This document shows, one piece after another, positions 1-5,713 of a stretch of DNA of 6,076 bases. The stretch's first letter is position 1, and the number at the start of each line of letters is the position of its first letter. The stretch comes from a bacterium. GTDB lineage: Bacteria > Spirochaetota > JAHITG01. Both the position numbers and the translations under genes were made by a program. The notes beneath the pieces are model-generated. The model was not told the DNA's origin, ran no database searches, and saw only the letters and a list, made by a program, of their open reading frames with translations. Where the stretch lies: positions 1 through 6,076 of the forward strand of contig JAQTRT010000197.1 in assembly GCA_028711675.1 (NCBI GenBank), read 5' to 3'.

Positions 1-1
1 C

Positions 2-154
2 GCTGTCCTGATCGACAGAGGGGGCCGTGAACTGCCCATCCAGCCCGATATGGTAGGGAAATCCTATCCCACGTCCAGAATGAAAGAGATGATCAGCGTT
101 CAGCTTAAAGAGACAGATAAGACGGACCGGGTGGTCCTTTATAAATATGAATAG
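2..154 (+). CDS. pyrR: PyrR C-terminal fragment (bifunctional pyr operon regulator / uracil phosphoribosyltransferase), 5' end off the window
   Basis: The window opens inside a reading frame encoding 50 residues before a TAG stop. It includes VLIDRGGRELPIQPDMVGK and ends in VVLYKYE. The DRG-x-RELPI...D-x-VGK-x-x-PTS block is characteristic of the C-terminal part of PyrR, a PRTase-fold protein of about 180 residues; roughly the first 130, including the PRPP loop, lie outside. In the known family PyrR binds UMP/UTP and regulates pyr genes, usually by binding a leader RNA and promoting attenuation, and it has weak uracil phosphoribosyltransferase activity. First place in a pyr operon fits this. 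Whether this homologue attenuates transcription or acts another way cannot be judged without the upstream leader. A repeat array begins at the base after the stop. Confidence 0.9.
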   Translation, partial: AVLIDRGGRELPIQPDMVGKSYPTSRMKEMISVQLKETDKTDRVVLYKYE

Positions 155-248
155 AAAGGCAGCAAAGGCCATCAAGGAGGTAAAGGTTTTAAAGGTAAAA
201 ATATTTTCAGATTTAACCTTTATAGCCCTTACAGCCTTTAAGGCCTTT
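155..248. repeat. Inverted array of 9-nt AAAGG-type units between pyrR and pyrB (copy A)
   Basis: The left arm (155-188) reads as 9-nt units with AAAGG or a variant at a fixed phase: AAAGGCAGC, AAAGGCCAT, CAAGGAGGT, AAAGGTTTT. The right arm (215-248) carries the complementary CCTTT units at the same period. Aligning the left arm with the reverse complement of the right gives 34 against 34 bases without gaps and about 24 identities, around a 26-nt spacer (189-214). The RNA could fold into a long imperfect hairpin. The array starts at the base directly after the pyrR TAG. The same family recurs after pyrE. The right arm runs into a short T run, so some terminator or 3'-end-stabilising role for pyrR is possible but unproven. 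It could also be a non-autonomous dispersed repeat. Confidence 0.8.
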
Positions 249-326
249 TTAACTTTTCTTCTGGCAAGCTGATGTCCGTCGGAAGATTGAAGTGATTTTT
301 CAGTTGTAAAGTGGCATGAAAATTAT

Positions 327-1274
327 ATGAAGCTTAACCGCAAAGATTTACTGGGCCTGGAATACCTGGACAAGGATGAGATCGATCTTATCCTCCAGAC
401 CGCCCGTCCTTTTTCGGAGCTGTTCACGCGGACCGTAAAAAAGGTCCCTACGCTCCGCGGTAAGACCGTTGTCCTGCTTTTCTACGAGCCCTCCACGCGT
501 ACGCGTACCTCTTTCGAACTGGCGGCCAAACGCCTGAGCGCGGATACGCTGAACATCACGGTAGCTTCCTCCTCTGTGGTCAAGGGCGAATCTCTTATAG
601 ACACGGTGAAGACCATCGAGGCCATGAAAGCCGATTTCGTGATCATCCGGCACAGTATGTCCGGTTCGGCCCATATCGTGGCCAATACCATATCCGCGTC
701 CATCATCAATGCCGGCGACGGCATGCATGAGCATCCCACGCAAGGCCTGCTGGACCTGTTCACCATTCAGCAGAAGAAAGGGAGGATAAAAGGGCTTAAT
801 GTTGCCATCATCGGCGATATCGCCCATTCGCGCGTGGCCCGTTCCAATATCTGGGGTTTAAAAAAGCTCGGGGCCAATGTCTTTGTCGTAGGGCCTTCCA
901 CACTCATGCCGGCGGACGTGGAAAAGCTGGGAGTGGAGGTCCATTATCATATTGACAAGATCATTCCTAAACTGGATGTGATTAATATCCTGCGTATCCA
1001 GCGGGAACGCCAGGAGCAGAACCTGTTCCCCACGCTTGAAGAGTTCAGCGAGATCTTCGGCATCAATTCCAAGAAGCTTGTCCGGGCCAAGAATGATCTC
1101 CTCGTTCTTCATCCCGGCCCCATGAACAGGGGGGTCGAGATATCATCCGAGGTGGCGGACGGGAAAAATTCCGTGATCACGGAGCAGGTGACCAACGGCA
1201 TTGCCGTGCGCATGGCCGTTCTGTACCTTCTGGCCGGAGGTGAAGGAGGAGCCGGTGAAAATTTTGATTCGTAA
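327..1274 (+). CDS. pyrB: Aspartate carbamoyltransferase catalytic subunit (PyrB)
   Basis: Catalyses carbamoyl phosphate + L-aspartate to N-carbamoyl-L-aspartate plus phosphate, the committed cytosolic step of UMP synthesis. The 315-residue protein has the full ATCase architecture: N-terminal carbamoyl-phosphate domain with STRTRTSFE (residues 56-64), the SVVKGES loop carrying Lys86, HPTQGLLD (136-143, where Ala is more usual than Gly140), the domain-linking GDIAHSRVARSN (163-174), and HPGPMNRG (262-269) in the aspartate domain. No pyrI-like regulatory subunit is visible. The ATG at 327 matches the usual family N-terminus (RKDLLGLEYL), but no clear Shine-Dalgarno precedes it. There is an in-frame stop at 288-290 and no alternative start between. 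The last residues (GGEGGAGENFDS) are encoded by the pyrC ribosome-binding region, so the tail is probably non-functional. It overlaps pyrC by 20 nt. Confidence 0.97.
   Translation: MKLNRKDLLGLEYLDKDEIDLILQTARPFSELFTRTVKKVPTLRGKTVVLLFYEPSTRTRTSFELAAKRLSADTLNITVASSSVVKGESLIDTVKTIEAMKADFVIIRHSMSGSAHIVANTISASIINAGDGMHEHPTQGLLDLFTIQQKKGRIKGLNVAIIGDIAHSRVARSNIWGLKKLGANVFVVGPSTLMPADVEKLGVEVHYHIDKIIPKLDVINILRIQRERQEQNLFPTLEEFSEIFGINSKKLVRAKNDLLVLHPGPMNRGVEISSEVADGKNSVITEQVTNGIAVRMAVLYLLAGGEGGAGENFDS
1243..1250 (+). promoter_or_regulatory. Shine-Dalgarno of pyrC, deciding its GTG start
   Basis: AAGGAGGA lies 4 nt upstream of the GTG at 1255, inside the 3' end of pyrB. It supports initiation at 1255 rather than at the earlier in-frame TTG at 1201, whose extra 18 residues (MPCAWPFC...) are a frame-shifted reading of conserved pyrB sequence. 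Confidence 0.8.
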
Positions 1275-2550
1275 CGGCGTTGTCTGCGATCCTCAGAATA
1301 AATTCGAGAAAAAGGCCGATCTCCTGATCGAGAACGGGAAGATCCGGTCTATAGGAAAAATTCTGCCGGCCCGGGCCCGGGGCGTCCGGACCATCGATGC
1401 GCGGAACAGGATGGTCGTACCGGGGCTGATCGATATACACTGCCACCTCCGTGAACCCGGAAGGGAGGATGAAGAGACCATCCGGACAGCCACGCGGGCT
1501 GCTGTAAAAGGCGGATTCACCAGTATCTGCAGCATGCCCAATACCCAGCCCGTGATAGACTCGGTCTCAGGTGTCAAGTTCGTTCTGGAAACAGCCAGGC
1601 AGGAAGGCGTGGTGAACGTGTTTCCCGTGGGCGCCATAACGAAAGGTTCGCTGGGCCAGGAACTGGCTTCGATCGGCAAGATGAAGCAGGCGGGGATCAT
1701 CGCCATTTCCGATGACGGCCATCCGGTCATGAACGCGGTGATCATGAGACGGGCTCTGGAATACTGCAAGATGTTCGATATCCCCGTTATCTCCCACTGC
1801 GAGGACACCAACCTGTCCCAGAACGGAGAGATGAACGAAGGTTATATCTCCACAGTCCTGGGACTGAAAGGTATCCCGCGCCAGGCCGAGGAGATCATGG
1901 TGGCCAGGGACATTGCCCTGGCTGAACTCACGGGCGGCAGGCTCCATATCGCTCATATCAGCACAGCCCGTTCCGTGGACCTGGTGCGGCATGCTAAAAA
2001 GAGTGGGATCCGTGTTACAGCCGAAACAGCGCCCCATTATTTTTCCCTGACCGAAGAGCTGGTAAAGGCATCCAATTATAATACCAATACAAAAATAAAT
2101 CCTCCCCTCAGGACCAAAAAGGACGTGGAAGCCATCAAGAGAGGGCTGAAAGATAACAGCATCGATTGTATCGCTTCGGACCATGCTCCCCATCTGGCCG
2201 AGGAGAAGGACCAGGAGTATAAAACAGCGCCGTTCGGGATCATCGGCCTGGAGACCACTTTACCGCTGGTCATCACGTATCTGGTGAATAACGGAAAACT
2301 GACGCTGCGGGATGCTCTCATGAAATTAAGCGTGAACCCGGCCCGTATCCTGAATTTGAAAAAAGGGAACCTTTCCCCGGGTTCGGACGCGGATGTAACT
2401 ATCCTGAACCTGAAAGAAACAAGGACCATTGAACGTTTTGAATCCATGAGCAGGAACTCTCCTTTCCTGGGAATGAAACTGACCGGCTTTGCCGACGGGA
2501 CGATCGTCGGCGGAAAGGTGGTCATGCTGAATTCAAAACTGCTGGTATAG
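1255..2550 (+). CDS. pyrC: Dihydroorotase, type I (PyrC)
   Basis: Zinc-dependent amidohydrolase that reversibly cyclises N-carbamoyl-L-aspartate to L-dihydroorotate. Starting at GTG 1255 it is 431 residues, normal for the long bacterial class. Visible metal and catalytic elements are DIHCHLREPG (His62 and His64), ISDDGHPV (Asp153, Asp154), SHCEDTN (His181), HIAHIS (His234) and ASDHAPH (Asp309, His310, His313). Asp153 sits where the class I enzymes have a bridging aspartate in place of the carboxylated lysine; that comparison is family knowledge. The N-terminal strand region (VKILIRNGVVCDP) and the C-terminal segment with NPARILNL and GSDADVTILN form the usual small beta domain. All key residues are present, so it should be active, not a pseudo-DHOase partner of ATCase. 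The start overlaps pyrB by 20 nt, implying translational coupling. Confidence 0.96.
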   Translation: MKILIRNGVVCDPQNKFEKKADLLIENGKIRSIGKILPARARGVRTIDARNRMVVPGLIDIHCHLREPGREDEETIRTATRAAVKGGFTSICSMPNTQPVIDSVSGVKFVLETARQEGVVNVFPVGAITKGSLGQELASIGKMKQAGIIAISDDGHPVMNAVIMRRALEYCKMFDIPVISHCEDTNLSQNGEMNEGYISTVLGLKGIPRQAEEIMVARDIALAELTGGRLHIAHISTARSVDLVRHAKKSGIRVTAETAPHYFSLTEELVKASNYNTNTKINPPLRTKKDVEAIKRGLKDNSIDCIASDHAPHLAEEKDQEYKTAPFGIIGLETTLPLVITYLVNNGKLTLRDALMKLSVNPARILNLKKGNLSPGSDADVTILNLKETRTIERFESMSRNSPFLGMKLTGFADGTIVGGKVVMLNSKLLV

Positions 2551-2553
2551 AAA

Positions 2554-3357
2554 ATGACGCGATTAAACTGTAACATCATCTCCCGGAAAGAGTTCTCTTC
2601 CCGGTATATCTCCCTGTCGTTCTTCGCACCCGCCATCAGCCGGTCCGTCATGCCGGGCCAGTTCGTCATGGTCAAGATACCGGGGGAACGTTTCTTCCTC
2701 AGAAGGCCTTTCAGCGTGTGCCGTACAGCGCGGGATTCATTCGATATCGTATTTAAAGTTGTAGGAGCCGGCACGGAAAAACTCGGACAGATGAAGAAAG
2801 GGGATATCCTGAACATCATCGGTCCTTTGGGCAACGGCTATCCTTTCATGACACATGACCCGAAGCAGGGAATCCCTTTTGTTCTTATCGCGGGAGGGAC
2901 CGGTATCGCTTCCCTTTATTTCCTGGCCCGGTGCCTGAAGCCGGGCCGCGGAAAGGTGTCTTCACCTGTTGTGTTCCTGGGAGCCCGGAACAGGAAAGAA
3001 CTGATCTTCCGGCCGGAACTGATTAAAATGGGGTATGAAGTGCTTACTGCTACGGATGACGGGAGCGCAGGAAGAAAAGGATTTGTTACTGACCTGTTCA
3101 GTTCCTGGCTCCATTCTCCAAAGGGATTCAGGCCTTCTGTTATTTATTCCTGCGGTCCCAGGCTGATGCTGAAAAAAACAGCAAAAATCGCGGAAGAGGA
3201 GAATGTTCCGTGTTTTATTTCAATGGAAGAGAAGATGGCATGCGGGATCGGCGTCTGCATGGGCTGCGCAGTGAAGACCAGTGACAAGAAGGAAGAATAT
3301 AAAAGGGCCTGTAAAGAAGGACCTGTCTTCAGGGCAGAGGAGATAGAATGGGACTGA
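2554..3357 (+). CDS. pyrK: Dihydroorotate dehydrogenase electron transfer subunit (PyrK)
   Basis: FAD and [2Fe-2S] subunit that passes electrons from the PyrD flavin to NAD+ in class 1B dihydroorotate dehydrogenase. The 267 residues match the family length. An N-terminal ferredoxin-reductase-type FAD domain carries RRPFSV (residues 50-55) and GAGTEKL (71-77). A nucleotide-binding domain follows with AGGTGIAS (113-120) and SCGP around Cys200. The C-terminal iron-sulfur motif has Cys230, Cys235, Cys238 and Cys253 in the spacing C-x4-C-x2-C-x14-C. All four ligands are present. The ATG lies 3 nt after the pyrC stop without an evident Shine-Dalgarno, suggesting reinitiation by ribosomes finishing pyrC. 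It overlaps pyrD by 10 nt, fitting equimolar synthesis of the two subunits. Confidence 0.95.
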   Translation: MTRLNCNIISRKEFSSRYISLSFFAPAISRSVMPGQFVMVKIPGERFFLRRPFSVCRTARDSFDIVFKVVGAGTEKLGQMKKGDILNIIGPLGNGYPFMTHDPKQGIPFVLIAGGTGIASLYFLARCLKPGRGKVSSPVVFLGARNRKELIFRPELIKMGYEVLTATDDGSAGRKGFVTDLFSSWLHSPKGFRPSVIYSCGPRLMLKKTAKIAEEENVPCFISMEEKMACGIGVCMGCAVKTSDKKEEYKRACKEGPVFRAEEIEWD

Positions 3358-4280
3358 AGCAGACAGCCGTCAACCTGGCCGGCATCAAGATGAAGAATCC
3401 GGTCATGACCGCGTCCGGCACTTTCGGATACGGCCTGGAATACGCGGATCTGATCGACCTGGACAAACTGGGCGCCATCGTGACCAAGACCATCACTCCG
3501 GAACCGCGCTGCGGCAATCAGCAGCCCAGGATCTTCGAGCTTCCTTACGGCCTCATCAATACCATCGGGCTCCAGAACGTGGGACTGGAAAGGCTCCTGT
3601 CCGAGAAACTTCCCGCTCTCCGGAAGATAACCCGTACCCCTGTGATCGCCAGTATCGGCGGTTATACCACGGCAGATTATGTGAAGTCCGTAAAGGGATT
3701 GGCCGGATCAGGCGTGGCCGGCATTGAACTGAATATCTCCTGCCCGAACGTCAAGACGGGATATAAACTGAAGAAGACGAATTATCTTACGATAAGCCAG
3801 AATCCCGGAAAAACATACCGGCTCGTGAGGGAAGTGAAAAAGAACACGCGCCTTCCCCTGATCGTCAAGCTCTCCCCCAATGTGACCGATATCACGGAGA
3901 TAGCCGCTTCCGCTGAAAAAGCAGGAGCTGATGCGCTCTGCCTCATCAATACGTTCCCGGCCATGGCTTATGCCGGTTCCGGGAAGGATAAGTATTCAGT
4001 CCCCATTTTCGGCGGATTATCAGGTCCCTGTATCAAACCGCTTGCCCTGCGCATGGTGCACCAGGTCTGCCGGACCGTGAAGATTCCGGTGGTGGCCATG
4101 GGCGGTATCATGAACGGAGAGGATGCCCGGGATTTTCTTCAGGCCGGGGCCGTGGCCGTGGCCGTGGGTACCGGTAATTTTGTTGACCCCGGAATTATAA
4201 TTGATATAATAAATGCTTTGCAGGATACGGATGGACTGCCACCAAGGCACAAAGACACGAAGAAAAAAGGAATCAGTTAA
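3348..4280 (+). CDS. pyrD: Dihydroorotate dehydrogenase class 1B catalytic subunit (PyrD), with repeat-derived C-terminus
   Basis: FMN enzyme oxidising dihydroorotate to orotate with PyrK; cytosolic TIM barrel. The N-terminus NLAGIKMKNPVMTASGTFGYG is typical. NISCPNVK supplies the catalytic base Cys132, which marks class 1 (class 2 uses Ser). KLSPNVTDI, GGLSGPCIKP, MGGIMNGEDA (Gly252-Gly253) and AVAVGTGNF complete the FMN and phosphate sites. GAGGAGA at 3337-3343 lies upstream of the ATG within pyrK. Two oddities are visible. The segment after the catalytic loop (about residues 139-148) seems several residues longer than in better-known homologues. From about residue 292 the usual C-terminal helix is missing and residues 297-310 (LPPRHKDTKKK...) are encoded by a short dispersed-type repeat. 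The barrel core looks complete, so activity is expected. Confidence 0.95.
   Translation: MGLKQTAVNLAGIKMKNPVMTASGTFGYGLEYADLIDLDKLGAIVTKTITPEPRCGNQQPRIFELPYGLINTIGLQNVGLERLLSEKLPALRKITRTPVIASIGGYTTADYVKSVKGLAGSGVAGIELNISCPNVKTGYKLKKTNYLTISQNPGKTYRLVREVKKNTRLPLIVKLSPNVTDITEIAASAEKAGADALCLINTFPAMAYAGSGKDKYSVPIFGGLSGPCIKPLALRMVHQVCRTVKIPVVAMGGIMNGEDARDFLQAGAVAVAVGTGNFVDPGIIIDIINALQDTDGLPPRHKDTKKKGIS
4183..4210 (+). promoter_or_regulatory. Candidate internal sigma-70 type promoter for pyrF-pyrE-purM
   Basis: TTGACC (4183-4188), 16 nt, then TATAAT (4205-4210): five of six and six of six matches to the housekeeping consensus. It lies inside the end of pyrD, where the local codons turn AT-rich (several ATA isoleucines, whereas ATC dominates elsewhere). 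Initiation would begin near 4217 and give a leader of about 135 nt to pyrF that includes the repeat patch. This is a pattern match only; AT-rich coding sequence can mimic it by chance. Confidence 0.35.
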
Positions 4281-4299
4281 CCGGAATCAGCAATCAGGA
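4237..4299 (+). repeat. Composite short-repeat patch spanning the pyrD stop codon
   Basis: Two motifs are joined. 4237-4262 ends in AAGGCACAAAGACACGAAG, a short-period motif of a type I recall as dispersed in many environmental bacterial genomes. 4269-4299 carries GGAATCAG at 4269 and again at 4283, 14 nt apart, followed by CAATCAGG. The same GGAATCAG family with the same 14-nt step forms the left arm of the inverted repeat after pyrF. No complementary CTGATTCC arm follows here, so this is a half element. AGACACGGA near 4309 may be a further degenerate piece of the first motif. The pyrD stop (4278-4280) lies within the patch. Confidence 0.65.
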
Positions 4300-4341
4300 A
4301 AAGAGGAAGACACGGATAAAATAGCGTCAGAATATTTATGC

Positions 4342-4346
4342 GAGGA
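4342..4346 (+). promoter_or_regulatory. Shine-Dalgarno deciding the pyrF start
   Basis: GAGGA lies 6 nt upstream of the ATG at 4353. The alternative in-frame ATG at 4338 would place this site inside the coding region and has only AT-rich sequence before it. The protein from 4353 (MELIVALDVDN) matches the normal family N-terminus. Confidence 0.7.
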
Positions 4347-4352
4347 CGAAAA

Positions 4353-5018
4353 ATGGAACTGATCGTAGCTCTGGATGTTGATAATCTGACTCAGGCTGAA
4401 GGGCTTGTCGATAAGCTGAAAGGCTGTGTGGAATACTTTAAAGTAGGGTCACGGCTCTTTACAGCAGAAGGCCCGGCTATACTGGACCTTCTCAACAGGA
4501 AGAGTGTGAAGACCTTCCTGGATTTGAAATACCATGACATCCCGAGCGTGATCGCTGACGCGCTCAGGAACGCGGCGGCCAGGAAGGTCTTTGCCGTTTC
4601 CCTCCATGGGTCTGGCGGAAGGCAGATGCTGGAGATGTGCCGGGACGCCAAGCCCAGACCCTTACTGTGGGCTATCACGGTACTGACCAGTTTTGACCAA
4701 AAGAACCTCAGGGAGATCGGAGTTGAGGGAGATGTCCCGGCCCAGGTGGATCTGCTGGCGCGGCTGGCCAGGGATACGGGAATGGACGGTGTTGTTTCGT
4801 CCCCTCAGGAGATACCTGTTATTAAAAAAATAGGCGGCCTGCAAATGATCGTGCCCGGTATCCGGACAGAGATTGATGAGCAATCAGACCAGAAAAGGAC
4901 ACTGACACCGGCCCGGGCCAAAGAACTCGGCGCGGATTTCATCGTCTGCGGCAGGCCTATCATCAAAGCGCCCGAACCTCTTCAAGTAGTGGAGAGGATA
5001 TTGAAGGAGATAAAATAG
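4353..5018 (+). CDS. pyrF: Orotidine 5'-phosphate decarboxylase (PyrF)
   Basis: Decarboxylates OMP to UMP, the last step of the pathway, without a cofactor; cytosolic TIM-barrel homodimer. The 221-residue product (226 from the less likely ATG at 4338) is of normal length. It shows ALDVDN with Asp8 and Asp10, YFKVG with Lys30, and the catalytic tetrad motif DLKYHDIP with Asp57, Lys59 and Asp62. SLHGSGGRQM, VLTSFDQ, VPGIR and the phosphate-gripping CGRPIIKA with Arg201 follow. All catalytic residues are present. It is the first gene after the repeat patch and the candidate internal promoter, so it may have some expression independent of pyrB-D. The TAG stop coincides with the first base of the downstream inverted repeat. 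Confidence 0.95.
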   Translation: MELIVALDVDNLTQAEGLVDKLKGCVEYFKVGSRLFTAEGPAILDLLNRKSVKTFLDLKYHDIPSVIADALRNAAARKVFAVSLHGSGGRQMLEMCRDAKPRPLLWAITVLTSFDQKNLREIGVEGDVPAQVDLLARLARDTGMDGVVSSPQEIPVIKKIGGLQMIVPGIRTEIDEQSDQKRTLTPARAKELGADFIVCGRPIIKAPEPLQVVERILKEIK

Positions 5019-5120
5019 TCAACAGGAATCAGTCGACAGGAGTCAGCCAGGAAGCAACAATCCCATAAATCTGCTGTTATGTGTATTTTGCTGATTCCCT
5101 GATTCCCGATTCCTGTTAAC
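5018..5120. repeat. Inverted repeat of GGAATCAG-type units between pyrF and pyrE
   Basis: The left arm (5018-5047) contains GGAATCAG at 5025 and a variant GGAGTCAG at 5039. The right arm (5090-5120) contains CTGATTCC, CTGATTCC and CGATTCC, ending in TGTTAAC. The outer 13 positions pair with one mismatch and the inner ends also pair, around a loop of about 42 nt (5048-5089). It occupies nearly the whole spacer, from the last base of the pyrF stop to just before the pyrE ribosome-binding site. No T run follows the right arm, so it is unlikely to be a rho-independent terminator. Its left-arm motif and spacing match the half element after pyrD. Confidence 0.8.
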
Positions 5121-5137
5121 TTGCATAAGGAGTTTCC

Positions 5138-5710
5138 ATGAGTATGAACACACTCGATATACTGACCGAAGCAGGAGCTATCCTGGAAGGCCATTTCCTT
5201 CTCTCGTCGGGGCTGCACAGCAATAAATACGTCCAGTGCGCCCGGGTGCTCCAGTACCCGGATATGGCAGAGGACCTGGCCCGGAAACTGGGAGATCACC
5301 TTTTCAGCCGGAACGCGGATATGAACGTGGATGTCGTTGTGTCGCCGGCAATAGGCGGGATCGTGATCGGACAGGAGATGGCCAGGGTATTGAAATGCCG
5401 GGCCATCTTTACGGAGCGTGAGAATAATGTGATGAGGCTCCGCCGCGGGTTTGAGATCAAACCAGGCGAAAAATGCCTGGTGGTGGAGGACGTGATCACA
5501 ACAGGCGGTTCCACGAAAGAGGTCATGGAAGCGGTCAGGGAGCATAAAGGGGAATTGGTTGGAACAGCCTGCATCATTGACCGGTCCAAGCTGGAAGATT
5601 TCTGTGTTTCCCTGGTGAAACTGAAGATAGATACTTTTCAGGCTCATGAATGCCCCTTATGTAAAGTGAATATCCCCCTGGTGAAACCCGGGAGCAAACA
5701 GAAGGCGTGA
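5138..5710 (+). CDS. pyrE: Orotate phosphoribosyltransferase (PyrE)
   Basis: Transfers phosphoribose from PRPP to orotate, giving OMP for PyrF. The 190-residue protein has SSGLHSNKYVQ (residues 23-33, substrate loop with Lys30), VVVSPAIGGIVIG (66-78), FTERE (91-95) and the PRPP-binding signature CLVVEDVITTGGSTKE (113-128, acidic pair Glu117-Asp118). The C-terminus carries HECPLCK (Cys172, Cys175) and PLVKPGS; this ending resembles the Thermus-type branch of OPRTases rather than the E. coli branch. The function of the CPLC pair is unknown to me; metal binding or a disulfide is possible. TAAGGAG at 5126-5132, 5 nt before the ATG, supports the start over the ATG at 5144. The last codons already resemble a unit of the following repeat. 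Confidence 0.96.
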   Translation: MSMNTLDILTEAGAILEGHFLLSSGLHSNKYVQCARVLQYPDMAEDLARKLGDHLFSRNADMNVDVVVSPAIGGIVIGQEMARVLKCRAIFTERENNVMRLRRGFEIKPGEKCLVVEDVITTGGSTKEVMEAVREHKGELVGTACIIDRSKLEDFCVSLVKLKIDTFQAHECPLCKVNIPLVKPGSKQKA

Positions 5711-5713
5711 AAG

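Noticed and set aside
155..250. Rho-independent terminator after pyrR
   Set aside because: The T run at 246-250 is part of the repeat's own right arm, the stem has many mismatches, and it would cut the operon before pyrB. Kept only as a possibility under the repeat.
249..326. Promoter or PyrR RNA-binding site just before pyrB
   Set aside because: TTGAAG at 287-292 has no -10 at a usable distance, and I found no match to the conserved PyrR-binding loop known from Bacillus. Nothing supportable is seen in this spacer.
1201..1254. Upstream TTG start for pyrC adding 18 residues
   Set aside because: The extension lies in conserved pyrB coding sequence and has no family similarity, while AAGGAGGA precedes the GTG at 1255 at proper spacing.
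2076..2834. Long minus-strand open frame (252 codons) across the pyrC/pyrK junction
   Set aside because: It is antisense to two strongly conserved genes, has no recognisable motif or ribosome-binding site, and follows from codon bias on the other strand. The same holds for the minus-strand frames at 348-827, 1293-1811, 1567-2193 and 4982-5647.
4147..4166. GTGGCC tandem repeat in pyrD
   Set aside because: It encodes the AVAVAVG stretch before GTGNF, which is ordinary for the family's phosphate-binding strand.
4338..4352. Upstream ATG start for pyrF
   Set aside because: It lacks a Shine-Dalgarno, and the GAGGA inside this stretch fits the ATG at 4353, which also gives the normal N-terminus.
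5236..5421. Small plus-strand open frame inside pyrE
   Set aside because: Alternative frame of a conserved gene with no ribosome-binding site and low-complexity product; a shadow frame.
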